Source: Acidimicrobiaceae bacterium (lineage in GTDB: Bacteria > Actinomycetota > Acidimicrobiia > Acidimicrobiales > RAAP-2). From it: 64,000 bases of DNA. Under the pieces are notes generated by a model, which did not search any database, was not told the origin of the DNA, and worked only from the letters and a program-made list of their open reading frames with translations. Made by a program: the position numbers and the translations under genes. The number at the start of each line of letters is the position of its first letter. The first letter of the stretch is position 1. Where the stretch lies: contig CANGPS010000002.1 of the NCBI GenBank assembly GCA_947456245.1, positions 1 to 64,000 on the forward strand. The letters are read 5' to 3'. This document shows positions 1 to 8,553 of this stretch, piece by piece.

Positions 1-653
1 AGCTCGAGGCCAAGGCCGGCCTCGACCGGCCGATCCTGCTCCACGCCATCTTGGAGACGGCGCGTGGCGTGGCCAACGTCGAGGAGATCTGCGCCGCCTC
101 GCCGCGCATGCAGGGCCTGTCCCTCGGGCCGGCCGACCTCGCCGCCAACCGACGGATGAAGACCACCCGCGTCGGCGGCGGCCACCCGGACTACCTCGTC
201 CGCCAGGACCCGACCGACGGCGACATCAACGGACCACGGGCCGTGTTCCAGCAGGACCTCTGGCACTACACGATCGCCCGCATGGTCGACGCCTGCCAGG
301 CCAACGGCATCTTCGCCTTCTACGGGCCGTTCGGCGACATCGCCGACACCGTGGCCTGCGAGGACCAGTTCCGCAACGCCTACCTGCTCGGCTGCGTGGG
401 CGCCTGGTCGCTCCACCCGGCCCAGATCGACATCGCCCGGCGCGTCTTCTCCCCCGCCGTCAATGACGTCCGTCACGCCCGTCGGGTCATCGCTGCCATG
501 GGTGACGGGACCGGTGCCGTCATGCTCGACGGAAAGATGGAGGATGATGCCTCGGTCAAGCAGTGCCGGGTGATGATCGAGCTCGCCGACGAGCTTGCCG
601 CCCGTGACCCCGAGCTCGCGGAGCTCTACTCGACGATCACCCTGGAGGACTGA
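1..653 (+). CDS. mcl1: L-malyl-CoA/beta-methylmalyl-CoA lyase-like protein, 5' end outside window
   Basis: HpcH/HpaI aldolase (CitE) superfamily. The reading frame is open from base 3, so the gene starts upstream of the window; the TTG at 51 used by the ORF track is internal. The visible 216 residues contain [20 protein letters not shown] and the following GGGHPDY, strongly reminiscent of bacterial malyl-CoA lyase (Mcl1), and a C-terminal [13 protein letters not shown] that resembles the HP-Q region of CitE-type enzymes. Family knowledge: Mcl1 reversibly cleaves L-malyl-CoA to acetyl-CoA and glyoxylate, or beta-methylmalyl-CoA to propionyl-CoA and glyoxylate, in the cytoplasm. It sits 2 nt before a second CitE-type gene, which suggests one operon. 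The exact substrate is inferred. Confidence 0.82.
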   Translation, partial: LEAKAGLDRPILLHAILETARGVANVEEICAASPRMQGLSLGPADLAANRRMKTTRVGGGHPDYLVRQDPTDGDINGPRAVFQQDLWHYTIARMVDACQANGIFAFYGPFGDIADTVACEDQFRNAYLLGCVGAWSLHPAQIDIARRVFSPAVNDVRHARRVIAAMGDGTGAVMLDGKMEDDASVKQCRVMIELADELAARDPELAELYSTITLED

Positions 654-655
654 CG

Positions 656-1534
656 ATGACCGATGCGAACCTGCGCCCCCGTCGCAGCGTGCTCTACATG
701 CCCGCAGCCAACGAGCGTGCCCTCGAGAAGGCCAAGGACATCGCCGCCGACGCGCTGATCTTCGACCTCGAGGATGCCGTCGCCCCGGATGCCAAGGCCG
801 AGGCGCGCGAGCGTGCCTGCGCCATGTTCGCCGGTGGTGGCTACGGCAGCCGGGAGATCACCATCCGGGCCAACGGCATCGGGACCCCCTGGCACGACGA
901 CGACCTGGCCGCCATCTCGGCCGCCGGTCCAGACGGCGTGGTGGTCCCCAAGGTCAACTCTGTGGCCGACGTGGCTGCGATCGAGGCGGCGCTCGAGCGC
1001 CACGGCGCTCCCGACCGCACGAGGATCTGGGCGATGCTCGAGACGCCGATCGCCATGCTCCACGCCGAGGAGATCTGCGCCGCCTCCGAGCGGCTCTCCG
1101 TCCTCGTCATGGGCACCAACGACCTGGCCAAGGAGCTTCACGCCCAGCGGGTGCCGAGCCGGCAGCCCCTCATGGGAGGGCTCTATCTGAGCCTGCTCGC
1201 CGCCCGAGCCGCCGACAAGGTCATCCTCGACGGCGTCTTCAATGACATCAAGGACGAGGCGGGCTTCCTGGCCGAGTGCCAGGTGGGTCGCCAGATGGGC
1301 TTCGATGGCAAGACGCTGATCCACCCCAGCCAGGTCGAGCCCTGCAACGGGGCGTTCTCTCCCGAGCCCGCCGAGATCGAGCTGGCCGAGCGCATCATCG
1401 CCGCGTTCGAGGAGGCCGAGGCCGAGGGCCGGGGCGTGGTCACCGTCGATGGCAGGATGATCGAGAACCTGCACGTCGACGAGGCACGACGGGTGCTCGC
1501 CATCCGCGACGCCATCGCCGACGCCTCGAACTGA
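656..1534 (+). CDS. CitE-like (HpcH/HpaI aldolase family) lyase or malyl-CoA thioesterase
   Basis: 292 residues, the normal CitE length. N-terminal RRSVLYMPAANERALEKAK and the metal/acyl-CoA region FDLEDAVAPDAKAEAR are the CitE/Mcl signature; ETPIAML and the C-terminal LIHPSQVEPCN follow the TIM-barrel pattern. The start is supported by GGAGG 7 nt upstream, lying in the end of the preceding gene. Family members are citrate lyase beta subunits, malyl-CoA lyases or, for the Mcl2 type, (3S)-malyl-CoA thioesterases. No citrate lyase alpha or gamma subunit is visible, so a classical citrate lyase is unlikely; pairing with the Mcl1-like gene suggests a role in malyl-CoA/glyoxylate metabolism. Substrate assignment is inference. 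Confidence 0.85.
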   Translation: MTDANLRPRRSVLYMPAANERALEKAKDIAADALIFDLEDAVAPDAKAEARERACAMFAGGGYGSREITIRANGIGTPWHDDDLAAISAAGPDGVVVPKVNSVADVAAIEAALERHGAPDRTRIWAMLETPIAMLHAEEICAASERLSVLVMGTNDLAKELHAQRVPSRQPLMGGLYLSLLAARAADKVILDGVFNDIKDEAGFLAECQVGRQMGFDGKTLIHPSQVEPCNGAFSPEPAEIELAERIIAAFEEAEAEGRGVVTVDGRMIENLHVDEARRVLAIRDAIADASN

Positions 1535-1583
1535 CCCACGAGGCCCTCGGGCATCGGGTTGCCCCTAAGGCGAGGCGGCGAGG

Positions 1584-2510
1584 TCAGCTCGGCGAGCGGG
1601 CGAACTGGCACCCGGTGCCGACCGAGAAGCGGACCACCGATCCCGGCAGTGGGCCGGGGGCAGATGCCACGAGGGCCAAGGCGGCGGTCTCCGATCGAAG
1701 CTCGACGCGGACTCCGTCCTCGAGCGGGATGCGTCGGACCACGGTCGCCTCGAACTGACCATCATCAGACAGAGACACGTCCCCGACGCGAAGGCGGCGA
1801 ACGACGTCCCCTTCGACCAGTGATCCGGTGAAGCCGACGAAGTCGGCGACCCGCTCCGTGGCCGGCGACCTGAACACCTCCTCTGGCGATCCGACCTGCT
1901 CGAGCACCCCATCGAGGAGTACGGCGACCCGATCTGCCAGCGCCCATGCCTCGGCACGATCATGCACAACGATCACCGTGGCCCGGTCGGGCGACCGCAG
2001 GACGCTGGCCGCGTCATAGAGCAGGTCCGCTCGGGCTCCGGCATCGAGACCGGCGAAGGGCTCGTCGAGCAGGAGGATCTCCGGCTCCACCACCACACCT
2101 CGGGCGAGGTGCACCCGCCGTGCCTCTCCTCCCGAGAGCGTCGAGGCCGACCGACCAGCGAGGTGCTCGACACCAAGGCGCTCGAGTGCCGCATGCGCCC
2201 GGTCCCGCCGCTCGGATCTCGTCGTCCGTTGCCCCGACCACCGCAGGGCCAGCTCGACGTTCTCCTCGACCGTGCGGTTGGCGAGGGCGGGTGTCTGCAG
2301 GAGCGTCGCCACCCGACCCCGGGCATCAACATGCCCGCTCGCCGGCGTCAGGAGTCCAGCGCACGCTGCCAGCAGGGTGGACTTCCCCACCCCGTTCGGC
2401 CCGAGGATCGCGAGGACCTCGCCCGCCCGAACCGACAGGTCGATGTCACGAAGGAGTGGCGCTCCCCCCCGGTCGATTCGGAGGCGCTCGACCACGAGGC
2501 GATCGCTCAT
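1584..2510 (-). CDS. tupC: Tungstate/molybdate ABC transporter ATP-binding protein (TupC-like)
   Basis: 308 residues. Walker A GPNGVGKST near residue 35, ABC signature LSGGEARRVHLARG, Walker B EILLLDEP and the switch-histidine stretch VIVVHD form a complete ABC ATPase. The last 80 or so residues look like a TOBE-type beta domain, common in oxyanion importers. The ORF-track start at 2747 is a run-through into the permease gene; the ATG at 2510 overlaps the permease stop by 4 nt (ATGA), implying translational coupling. It should power uptake with the permease and binding protein upstream. Tungstate rather than molybdate is inferred from the TupA-like binding protein. Confidence 0.88.
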   Translation of the reverse strand: MSDRLVVERLRIDRGGAPLLRDIDLSVRAGEVLAILGPNGVGKSTLLAACAGLLTPASGHVDARGRVATLLQTPALANRTVEENVELALRWSGQRTTRSERRDRAHAALERLGVEHLAGRSASTLSGGEARRVHLARGVVVEPEILLLDEPFAGLDAGARADLLYDAASVLRSPDRATVIVVHDRAEAWALADRVAVLLDGVLEQVGSPEEVFRSPATERVADFVGFTGSLVEGDVVRRLRVGDVSLSDDGQFEATVVRRIPLEDGVRVELRSETAALALVASAPGPLPGSVVRFSVGTGCQFARSPS

Positions 2511-3232
2511 ACGGCGATCCTTCGTACAGCCCGAGCGTCCGTGCGGCGGCCGTGCTGGACCAGCGTGGCAAACGCAGTGAGGACGAGGACGACACCGAGC
2601 AAGATGACCCCGAGCGCGATCGCCTCGGAGTAACGACCTTGGGCGACGGTCGTCAGGATCGCCCCGGCGATGGTCTGCGTCTGCAGGTTGATGTTTCCGC
2701 CGACGATCACGACCGCACCGACCTCGGAGAAGGAGGCGCCGATACACGCGACGGCCGCCACCATCACGCTGACCCGAGCCTCGGCCATAGCCAGGAGCAT
2801 GGACTGAGTGAAGGATGCGCCGAGAGCGCGGGACTGCTCGAGCAGGTTCGGGCTCACTGCCTGCGCCCCGGTCGCCACGATGGCCACGACGATCGGGAGG
2901 TTCAAGATCGTCTGAGCCACGACCATCCCCGGCACGGTGTAGACGAGGTCGAGGGCCCCGAGGGGACCCGAGCGGCTGATGAGCAGGAAGACGACCAGGC
3001 CCACCAGCACCGGTGGGAGCCCGAATCCCCCGTTGGCAGCGATGAGGGCGACCCGTCGACCTCGGAACCGACCGATCCCGAGTGCGAGCCCGAGCGGGAC
3101 CCCGAGCACCAGGGCAACCACGGTCGACCCGAAGGCGAGCTCGAGGGTGACGGTGACCACCGAGCGCAGTTGCGCGTCAGGATGGCAGATGAGGTGCCAG
3201 GCCTCCGCCAGGCCAGAGAGGATGAAGTGCAC
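2507..3232 (-). CDS. tupB: Tungstate/molybdate ABC transporter permease (TupB-like)
   Basis: 241 residues with about five to six hydrophobic spans. The cytoplasmic coupling loop reads SRALGASFTQSMLLAMAEAR, matching the EAA loop of TupB/WtpB permeases, and the C-terminal half has ASFSEVGAVVIVGGNI, a recognisable TupB stretch. GTG start with only a weak purine-rich ribosome site, 47 nt after the binding-protein gene; the stop overlaps the ATPase start. Inner-membrane component moving the oxyanion released by the binding protein. Sulphate or molybdate permeases are the nearest alternatives, but the short length and the neighbours favour Tup. Confidence 0.86.
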   Translation of the reverse strand: MHFILSGLAEAWHLICHPDAQLRSVVTVTLELAFGSTVVALVLGVPLGLALGIGRFRGRRVALIAANGGFGLPPVLVGLVVFLLISRSGPLGALDLVYTVPGMVVAQTILNLPIVVAIVATGAQAVSPNLLEQSRALGASFTQSMLLAMAEARVSVMVAAVACIGASFSEVGAVVIVGGNINLQTQTIAGAILTTVAQGRYSEAIALGVILLGVVLVLTAFATLVQHGRRTDARAVRRIAV

Positions 3233-3279
3233 CGCAGCTCGTCAGCACGCCGGCCCGACGAGGGCGTCAGCCGCCACCG

Positions 3280-4596
3280 TCATCCGCCGGGGGTGGAGAT
3301 GGTCCCGGCCGGCACGACGGCCGACTGACGGAACGAGGTGGGGGGGCTGCCCACCATCTGATCGGAGTACGACGGCGTGAAGACCACGTAGGCACCCGGC
3401 CGACGAAGGGTGAACGTCAGGCGGAACCGACCGTCTGACCCGACTGTGCCGCTGCCGACGTCGACGGTGGATCCCACGTGGCGGAGCATCACCGGTTCGC
3501 CGGTGAGGGGTGGATCAAGCGGGAAGCGCGGTCGCAGCGTCCCGGTCACGGTGAGCTTCGAGCCCAGTGCCGCCGTCTTCGGGACCGGGCGACTCACCTG
3601 GATCACCGGCCGGGCGTCAGGGACGAAGGCGGGATTGACCCGGGACGGATACGTCCCGATCTTGGCCTGGGTCTCCAGCGAGGTCAGGTAGTCAAGGAAT
3701 GCCAGTGCACCTCGGAGGTTGAGATGCAGGCTGGGGAACTTCTTCGGGTTGACCGCATACGCGTGATACGGGTTGGCCATGAGGTCGGCACCGCCGATGG
3801 CTCCCGCTCCCGTGTTGCCGCTCGCCACCACCACGAGCTGATCGACCACGCCGCGCGACGCCACGGCGTTGAAGGTGCCCCGGTCGGTCAGCGTGTAGCA
3901 CGCACCCGAGGCGAACGGGCACTGCTCGGTCACCTGGAGGTTCGCCGACTGCCCTGAGCCGGTCGTGTGGTACCACGCAGCATCAGTGGTTGTCCCCGGT
4001 GTCCCGGGCTCGCCCTTGGTGTTCAGCGGGATCCCAGTCTGCTTCCAGATCACCAGCTCCTTGACGTTGGTACCCGACTCGTCGCCCCTCGAGACGAAGT
4101 CGGCCTTGCCGGCATCGCCAGCCCGGGCGACCTCACGGAACGCCGCCGTCACGTCTCCCTTTGGTCCGTCGCCGACCTTGGCCGGGTCATCCCTTGCGCC
4201 GACGGTGACGAAGTCCGAGGTCATCACCAGGCGCCCTCCCGGCTCCTGCGAGAAGCCGGCCGCCACGAAGCTGGCCTCGGCGGTGGTGCTGTGCGTGAGC
4301 ACCGCGTCGGCCTGCCCGGCCTGGGCGTTGGTGATCGCCTGCCCCGTCCCAGCCGAGACGTACTTGAGCCGATATTGCGGATAGGCCCGCGCGAACCCGG
4401 GCTCGATCACCGCCTGGAGGAGGCCCGAGTCTGTCGGGGAGGTGCCGCCCTGGACCACCACCGTCGACACAGGCCGAGTCGTCGTGGTTCCCTTCGCCGT
4501 GGTCGATCGGGAACCCGTCCCGATGATGACGAGGGTGGCGATGAGCGCCACCACCACGACCATTCCGATCACCAGGGTGCGTGACCTCGAGCTCAT
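3280..4596 (-). CDS. tupA: Tungstate-binding protein (TupA-like) with an extra C-terminal beta domain, membrane anchored
   Basis: 438 residues, longer than usual TupA proteins (about 270-300). Residues 5-30 form one hydrophobic segment without a lipobox, so the protein is probably anchored by an uncleaved signal. The core (about 45-325) carries VVQGGTSPTDSGLLQAVIEP, resembling the TupA oxyanion-binding TTTS-x-TGL element, plus VSRGDESGTNVKE, typical of the family. The last 100 or so residues, with LTVTGTLRPRF and DGRFRLTFTLRRPGAYVVF, look like an Ig-like beta sandwich not normally found on TupA. The start has GGAGGGA 4 nt upstream. Captures tungstate or molybdate outside the membrane for TupB/TupC. 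Confidence 0.86.
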   Translation of the reverse strand: MSSRSRTLVIGMVVVVALIATLVIIGTGSRSTTAKGTTTTRPVSTVVVQGGTSPTDSGLLQAVIEPGFARAYPQYRLKYVSAGTGQAITNAQAGQADAVLTHSTTAEASFVAAGFSQEPGGRLVMTSDFVTVGARDDPAKVGDGPKGDVTAAFREVARAGDAGKADFVSRGDESGTNVKELVIWKQTGIPLNTKGEPGTPGTTTDAAWYHTTGSGQSANLQVTEQCPFASGACYTLTDRGTFNAVASRGVVDQLVVVASGNTGAGAIGGADLMANPYHAYAVNPKKFPSLHLNLRGALAFLDYLTSLETQAKIGTYPSRVNPAFVPDARPVIQVSRPVPKTAALGSKLTVTGTLRPRFPLDPPLTGEPVMLRHVGSTVDVGSGTVGSDGRFRLTFTLRRPGAYVVFTPSYSDQMVGSPPTSFRQSAVVPAGTISTPGG

Positions 4597-4636
4597 CGTT
4601 CCCTCCTCGTCGTTTCGTGCACGATCGTCGGCGTCA

Positions 4637-5032
4637 TCACTGCGGCACCTCGATGACCACGTTCGTCGACTTCACCGACGCGGTGGCGAGGTCGCCGACC
4701 TTGAGGTCGAGCTCGTCGGCCGCCTCACGGGTGATGAGCGACACCAGTCGATGCGGCCCGGAGTGCACCTCGACGAGGGCGGTGATCTTGTCCCTCTCGA
4801 CCCGGGTGATGATCCCGGTGAACCGGTTTCGGGCGGTCTGGGGCGTGATCGACTCGGTCGCGAACGCCTTGGCTTGATCACGCAGGTGCTCGACGAGGTC
4901 GGCGCCCTCGATCGTGCGATGTCCACCGGCGGAGCGGGTCGAGGCAAGGCGACCGTCGTCGCACCACCGCCGCACCGTGTCGGCGCTGACCCCGAGGAGA
5001 TCGGCTGCCTGAGAAGAGCTGAAGCTGGTCAC
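4637..5032 (-). CDS. HTH-TOBE oxyanion-responsive regulator
   Basis: 131 residues from a GTG start at 5032. Residues 1-55 are an excisionase/MerR-type helix-turn-helix (SSQAADLLGVSADTVRRWCD, then RSAGGHRT) and residues 70-131 are a single TOBE/Mop domain (NRFTGIITRVERDKITALVEV to VKSTNVVIEVPQ), which in related proteins binds molybdate or tungstate. It lies 40 nt before tupA on the same strand, so it probably senses the transported anion and controls the operon and itself. The ORF track extends to ATG 5089, but that adds a hydrophobic stretch not seen in the family. Neither start has a convincing ribosome site, so the start is the weak point. Confidence 0.82.
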   Translation of the reverse strand: MTSFSSSQAADLLGVSADTVRRWCDDGRLASTRSAGGHRTIEGADLVEHLRDQAKAFATESITPQTARNRFTGIITRVERDKITALVEVHSGPHRLVSLITREAADELDLKVGDLATASVKSTNVVIEVPQ

Positions 5033-5253
5033 CTCGCCACTGTGCCTGAGGTCGCCTTCGAGGACAAGCCAAAACCCCGGAAATACCATGAGATGAGCAT
5101 GAGAATGGTCTTAGAACTCAATGAAAGCATTGGCATAACTTGTAGGTGCAAGTCCTCATGCGGCCACGACCTCACTCAGGGTCGGCGATAGAACGGGGTC
5201 CGCACGCGACCAGTGACAGCCAAATGACGACCAACGAGCACGAGCGAGGCACG
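5033..5253. other. AT-richer divergent regulatory region between the tup regulator and the thioesterase
   Basis: About 220 bp, of which 5090-5155 is clearly richer in A and T than anything around it. This is the only plausible place for the promoter of the HTH-TOBE/tup operon and an operator for its product. I see no clean -35/-10 pair. Short repeats of ATGAG/CATGAG occur at 5087-5101 on the plus strand. Confidence 0.5.
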
Positions 5254-5922
5254 ATGAGCAGCCACGACCAGACCCCTGAGCAGTACACGAGCCGCTCACG
5301 GCTTGCGGCCGCCGCCGCCCTTCGTCGGCTCGGGGACGCGATCGTCAGCCATCAGGTCGACGATGCGGACCTCGAGGAGCTCACCGAGGCGGTCTCCGGG
5401 TTCACCCAGATCGTCGAGCGAGGTCCGGCTCGCCTTCATGGGTTCTTCCAGCCGGGACGACCCGACCTCGCCGGCGAGCGACCCGAGCCGATCGAGGGTG
5501 CGCCGCTCGCGACGCTGCCCGATTGTGTGATCTCTGGGCTGGCCAACCCCATGGGCGTGGCGGCCACGTTCTTCGAGGAGGGGGAGGAGGCCATCTGTCG
5601 GGTCGAGCTCGGTCACGCCTTCGAAGGAGCACCCGACCGCGCCCACGGAGGCATCGTCTCAGCCATCTTCGACCACACCATGGGCTTGGCCACCGCCGCC
5701 ACGCCGGCGTTCACCGGGTGGATCACGATCACCTACCGGGCACCCACGCCGCTGCACACCCCGCTCGAGATCCGGGCAAGGATCACCGAGCGCGACGGCC
5801 GCAAGCTCACCGTCACCGCCGAGATGCTCGTCGACGGTGCGGTCATCGTCGAGGGAGAAGGGCTCTTCATCACCTTCGATCTGGCCAAGGTGATGGGCGC
5901 GGCCAGCGACGCGGGGCGCTAG
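5254..5922 (+). CDS. PaaI/4HBT-type hotdog acyl-CoA thioesterase
   Basis: 222 residues from ATG 5254, which has GAGG 4-8 nt upstream; the ORF-track start at 5146 and the ATG at 5224 lack a ribosome site. Residues 100-210 form one hotdog domain: HAFEGAPDRAHGGIVSAIFDH is the HGG-type active-site helix region of PaaI/4HBT thioesterases, followed by the beta strands ITITYRAPTPLHTPLEIRARI. It should hydrolyse a cytoplasmic acyl-CoA thioester; the substrate is unknown. The N-terminal 90 residues are helical and variable. The TAG stop overlaps the stop of the convergent gene in the shared sequence CTAG. Confidence 0.8.
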   Translation: MSSHDQTPEQYTSRSRLAAAAALRRLGDAIVSHQVDDADLEELTEAVSGFTQIVERGPARLHGFFQPGRPDLAGERPEPIEGAPLATLPDCVISGLANPMGVAATFFEEGEEAICRVELGHAFEGAPDRAHGGIVSAIFDHTMGLATAATPAFTGWITITYRAPTPLHTPLEIRARITERDGRKLTVTAEMLVDGAVIVEGEGLFITFDLAKVMGAASDAGR

Positions 5923-7187
5923 CGGCTGAAGCGGATCTCGACGGGAGTGGATCGCTCCTCGAAGACGAAGTCGGCGCCGGTGCTGAACTCGGTGAGCCGC
6001 ACGTCCTCGTGCTTCGTCCGCTCGTGATCCCCTCGAAGCACCTCGATCACCAGCTCGGCATCGGTGTCGTGGACCACCTCGCAGACGAGCCATGGGTCGA
6101 CCGCCAGGACGATGGCATCGAGCGCCTCGAGGTGTCCATCCTCGAGGAGCGTCGGCCAGGCCCCATCGATGAAGGCCGGTGCACACCGATCGAACCGGAT
6201 CGTGAGCCTCCCGTCGATCTCGATCGAGCAGCCGGTGTAGGCCGCAGGGAGCAGGCTCGGACTCCACGCCAGCACCTCCGCCACGTCCGCGAGGCTCTGT
6301 CCGAGGTGGAGGTGGGCGGCGATGCGAGCTGCCGCCACCCCCGCCACCCCCGTGAACTGGTGCCGCAGGAGCTCCCTGGCATCGCCAGGCGATGCGGTGC
6401 GGAGAGCGGTGGCCCTGAGGAACGAGAGCGCCAGCAGGTGGCCCTGCAGGCACACCTCCTCGGTCATCCGCCTCAGGGCCGAGGCGGACCACTCGCCGAA
6501 CTCGAGGTCGGAGAGGAGAGGACCGGCGTAGTCGCCTCGTCCGATGTCGTCGAGATCGACGTCCTCGAGGTCGAGCCGTGCCGCCTCCGTCCGGGCGATG
6601 TCCTTGGCCTCGTCAGGGACAGGGAGCTCCGGATGAGCGTCATCGATCGTCACCGTCCACGCGCAGTGTGGGCTTCGATTCGCCGGGACGCGCGGCGGGC
6701 GGTGGATCGGTCGGACCTGGGCTCGTGGATTCGAGGCGGTGGCCGTGGCGTCGAAGGTGGGATCCTCAATCTCGTGGCACATGGCGAAGACATAGTCATC
6801 ACCCATGGGCTCGACATCCATCAGGGCACCGCAATGGTCGAGCCAGAACTCGCCGTGATAGGCGTCGGTCATGGCGAAGCGGAAGTCGAGGAACTGCGGC
6901 GGCGCGCCGATGTCGAGCTGGATGTTCTTGAAGATGGTCTCGACCGTGTCGCCCTCGAAGCCGAGGGCGCGCTGCATCCGCTTGGAGTAGACGGGGCTGG
7001 CCCCCTTCCACTCATCGATGGCGATGTCGCGCATCGTGTCGGCCCCGAAGGTCGCGATCAGGTGCGGCATGCCCGCCCGGTCAATCAGGTGTCCGGCGAG
7101 CAGGAGCTCAGGCAGCATGGAGGCGAGCTCGTCCCGGCTGCGCTCTGAGAGCCGCGGTGGGACGCTCTGCACCTGGTCTTGCGTCAT
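5919..7187 (-). CDS. Large conserved actinobacterial protein of unknown function
   Basis: 422 residues; ATG 7187 has GGAGGGG 4 nt upstream, better than the track start at 7223. No signal peptide or membrane span. The most conserved-looking part is the first half: DEWKGASPVYSKRMQRALGF, FWLDHCGALMDVEPMG and CHEIEDPTFDATATASNPRA followed by RPIHRPPR. These Cys/His/Asp-rich motifs look like an active or metal-binding centre, and I have a weak recollection of similar hypothetical proteins in actinobacteria, but I cannot name a family. A relationship to ATC_hydrolase-type proteins is possible and unproven. It ends in a CTAG shared with the thioesterase stop and is divergent from the DUF1611 gene. 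Confidence 0.75.
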   Translation of the reverse strand: MTQDQVQSVPPRLSERSRDELASMLPELLLAGHLIDRAGMPHLIATFGADTMRDIAIDEWKGASPVYSKRMQRALGFEGDTVETIFKNIQLDIGAPPQFLDFRFAMTDAYHGEFWLDHCGALMDVEPMGDDYVFAMCHEIEDPTFDATATASNPRAQVRPIHRPPRVPANRSPHCAWTVTIDDAHPELPVPDEAKDIARTEAARLDLEDVDLDDIGRGDYAGPLLSDLEFGEWSASALRRMTEEVCLQGHLLALSFLRATALRTASPGDARELLRHQFTGVAGVAAARIAAHLHLGQSLADVAEVLAWSPSLLPAAYTGCSIEIDGRLTIRFDRCAPAFIDGAWPTLLEDGHLEALDAIVLAVDPWLVCEVVHDTDAELVIEVLRGDHERTKHEDVRLTEFSTGADFVFEERSTPVEIRFSR

Positions 7188-7419
7188 CACACCCCTCCGA
7201 TCAGGTTCGCCCGGGCTCGGCACCTCGACCCCCGGGCCCGGCCCGCCTCACGGTAGCCCCGGCTGGCAGACGATGGTCGGGAGACCATGCTGCCCATCGC
7301 CCGAGCACCCGAGTCCGGTAGGCTCAGGTTCCACGCTGAGTGGGGACCCCCCGTTGATCCCGATCCTCACGGATCGCGATCCTCCTGTCGCCTCCTCTGA
7401 GCTCGTCTCAAGGAGAACC
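7188..7419. promoter_or_regulatory. Divergent intergenic region before the DUF1611 gene and the 422-aa unknown
   Basis: 232 bp. On the plus strand TAGGCT at 7319-7324 fits a -10, immediately followed by CTCAG-N8-CTGAG, a small inverted repeat that could be an operator. On the minus strand TACCGT at 7250-7255 fits a -10 for the unknown gene. Both downstream genes have Shine-Dalgarno sites, so leaders of roughly 55-90 nt are expected. Activity is inferred from position only. Confidence 0.4.
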
Positions 7420-8553
7420 ATGTCCCCTGCTTCCAAGCAGACCCCCCTCGCCTCGGCGTCACGCGCGCATCGGCCCACCGCAGTCGTCTACTGCGAAGCC
7501 AACTTCGGCCTCCCTGACGGGAAGACTGCCAATGGGCTGGTCCGCTCCTCGGAGCGCTATGACATCGTGTCGGTCATCGACAGCTACCTCGCCGGCCGGG
7601 ACGCAGGCGACATCCTCGACGGCACCCCGAATGGGATCCCGATCGTGGGCGACCTCGACCACGCCGTCGTCCTCCACGGGGAGACCCCAGACGTGATCAT
7701 CTTCGGCGTCGCCCCGTCGAGCGGCATGCTGTCGAATGCCGAGCGGAGCGTCCTGCTCGGCGCGATGGCGCGAGGCATGGGCGTGGTCAACGGCCTCCAC
7801 GAGTTCCTGAACGACGATCCCGAGTTCTCCAGCTCGGCCAAACGCCATGGCGTGACGATCGACGATGTCCGCAGACCGGCCGACAAGCGAGACCTCCGGA
7901 TGTTCACCGGTCGCATCGATGAGGTCTCGTGCCCGCGGATCGCCGTCCTCGGCACGGACGGGGCCGTGGGCAAGCGGACGACCGCCACCCTCGTGACCAC
8001 GGCGCTCAGAGCCCGGGGAATCGCTGCCGTCATGGTCAGCACAGGCCAGACCGGGATCATCCAGGGCGCCCGCTTCGGGGTCGCCCTCGATGCCATCCCC
8101 TGCCAGTTCTGTTCCGGTGAGGTCGAGGCGGCCGTCCTGGAGGCTTTCGAGACCGAGCACCCCGACGTCATCATCATCGAGGGCCAGGGAGCGCTGAGCC
8201 ATCCTGCCTACCTCAGCTCAACCTTCATCCTGCGGGGAGCCCGGCCTGATGCAGTCATCCTCCAGCACGCACCGGCACGCCGCTTCCTCGGTGACTTCCC
8301 AGACGTCCCAACACCAGACCCGCGCAGCGAGATCACCCTCATCGAGACCTTCGCTGACACTCGCGTCATCGGGCTCACCCTCAACCACGAGGGCATGAGT
8401 GACGCGGAGGTCACCGCGGCGATCACCCTCTACCAGCTCGAGCTCGGCATCCCTGTCACCGATGCCCTCACGCGCCCTGAGCACCTGCTCGTCGACATGG
8501 TGGTCGCCGCCTTCCCTCAGCTCGAGCCTCGCCCCCTCGTCGTCACGGCATGA
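7420..8553 (+). CDS. DUF1611 family protein (DgcN-like, P-loop)
   Basis: 377 residues from ATG 7420, preceded by AGGAGAACC; the track ORF extends 134 codons too far upstream. N-terminal Rossmann-like half (about 20-160) and a C-terminal nucleotide-binding half with GTDGAVGKRTTATLV, a P-loop-like motif, then VSTGQTGIIQGARFG and IIIEGQGALSHPAY. This is the DUF1611 architecture. Family knowledge: DgcN, a DUF1611 protein from a marine bacterium, was reported to act as a D-glutamate N-acetyltransferase in D-glutamate catabolism with the epimerase DgcA. Here no DgcA-type enolase is adjacent; instead the stop overlaps the start of a PLP racemase-like gene by 4 nt. A D-amino-acid role is inferred. 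Confidence 0.85.
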   Translation: MSPASKQTPLASASRAHRPTAVVYCEANFGLPDGKTANGLVRSSERYDIVSVIDSYLAGRDAGDILDGTPNGIPIVGDLDHAVVLHGETPDVIIFGVAPSSGMLSNAERSVLLGAMARGMGVVNGLHEFLNDDPEFSSSAKRHGVTIDDVRRPADKRDLRMFTGRIDEVSCPRIAVLGTDGAVGKRTTATLVTTALRARGIAAVMVSTGQTGIIQGARFGVALDAIPCQFCSGEVEAAVLEAFETEHPDVIIIEGQGALSHPAYLSSTFILRGARPDAVILQHAPARRFLGDFPDVPTPDPRSEITLIETFADTRVIGLTLNHEGMSDAEVTAAITLYQLELGIPVTDALTRPEHLLVDMVVAAFPQLEPRPLVVTA

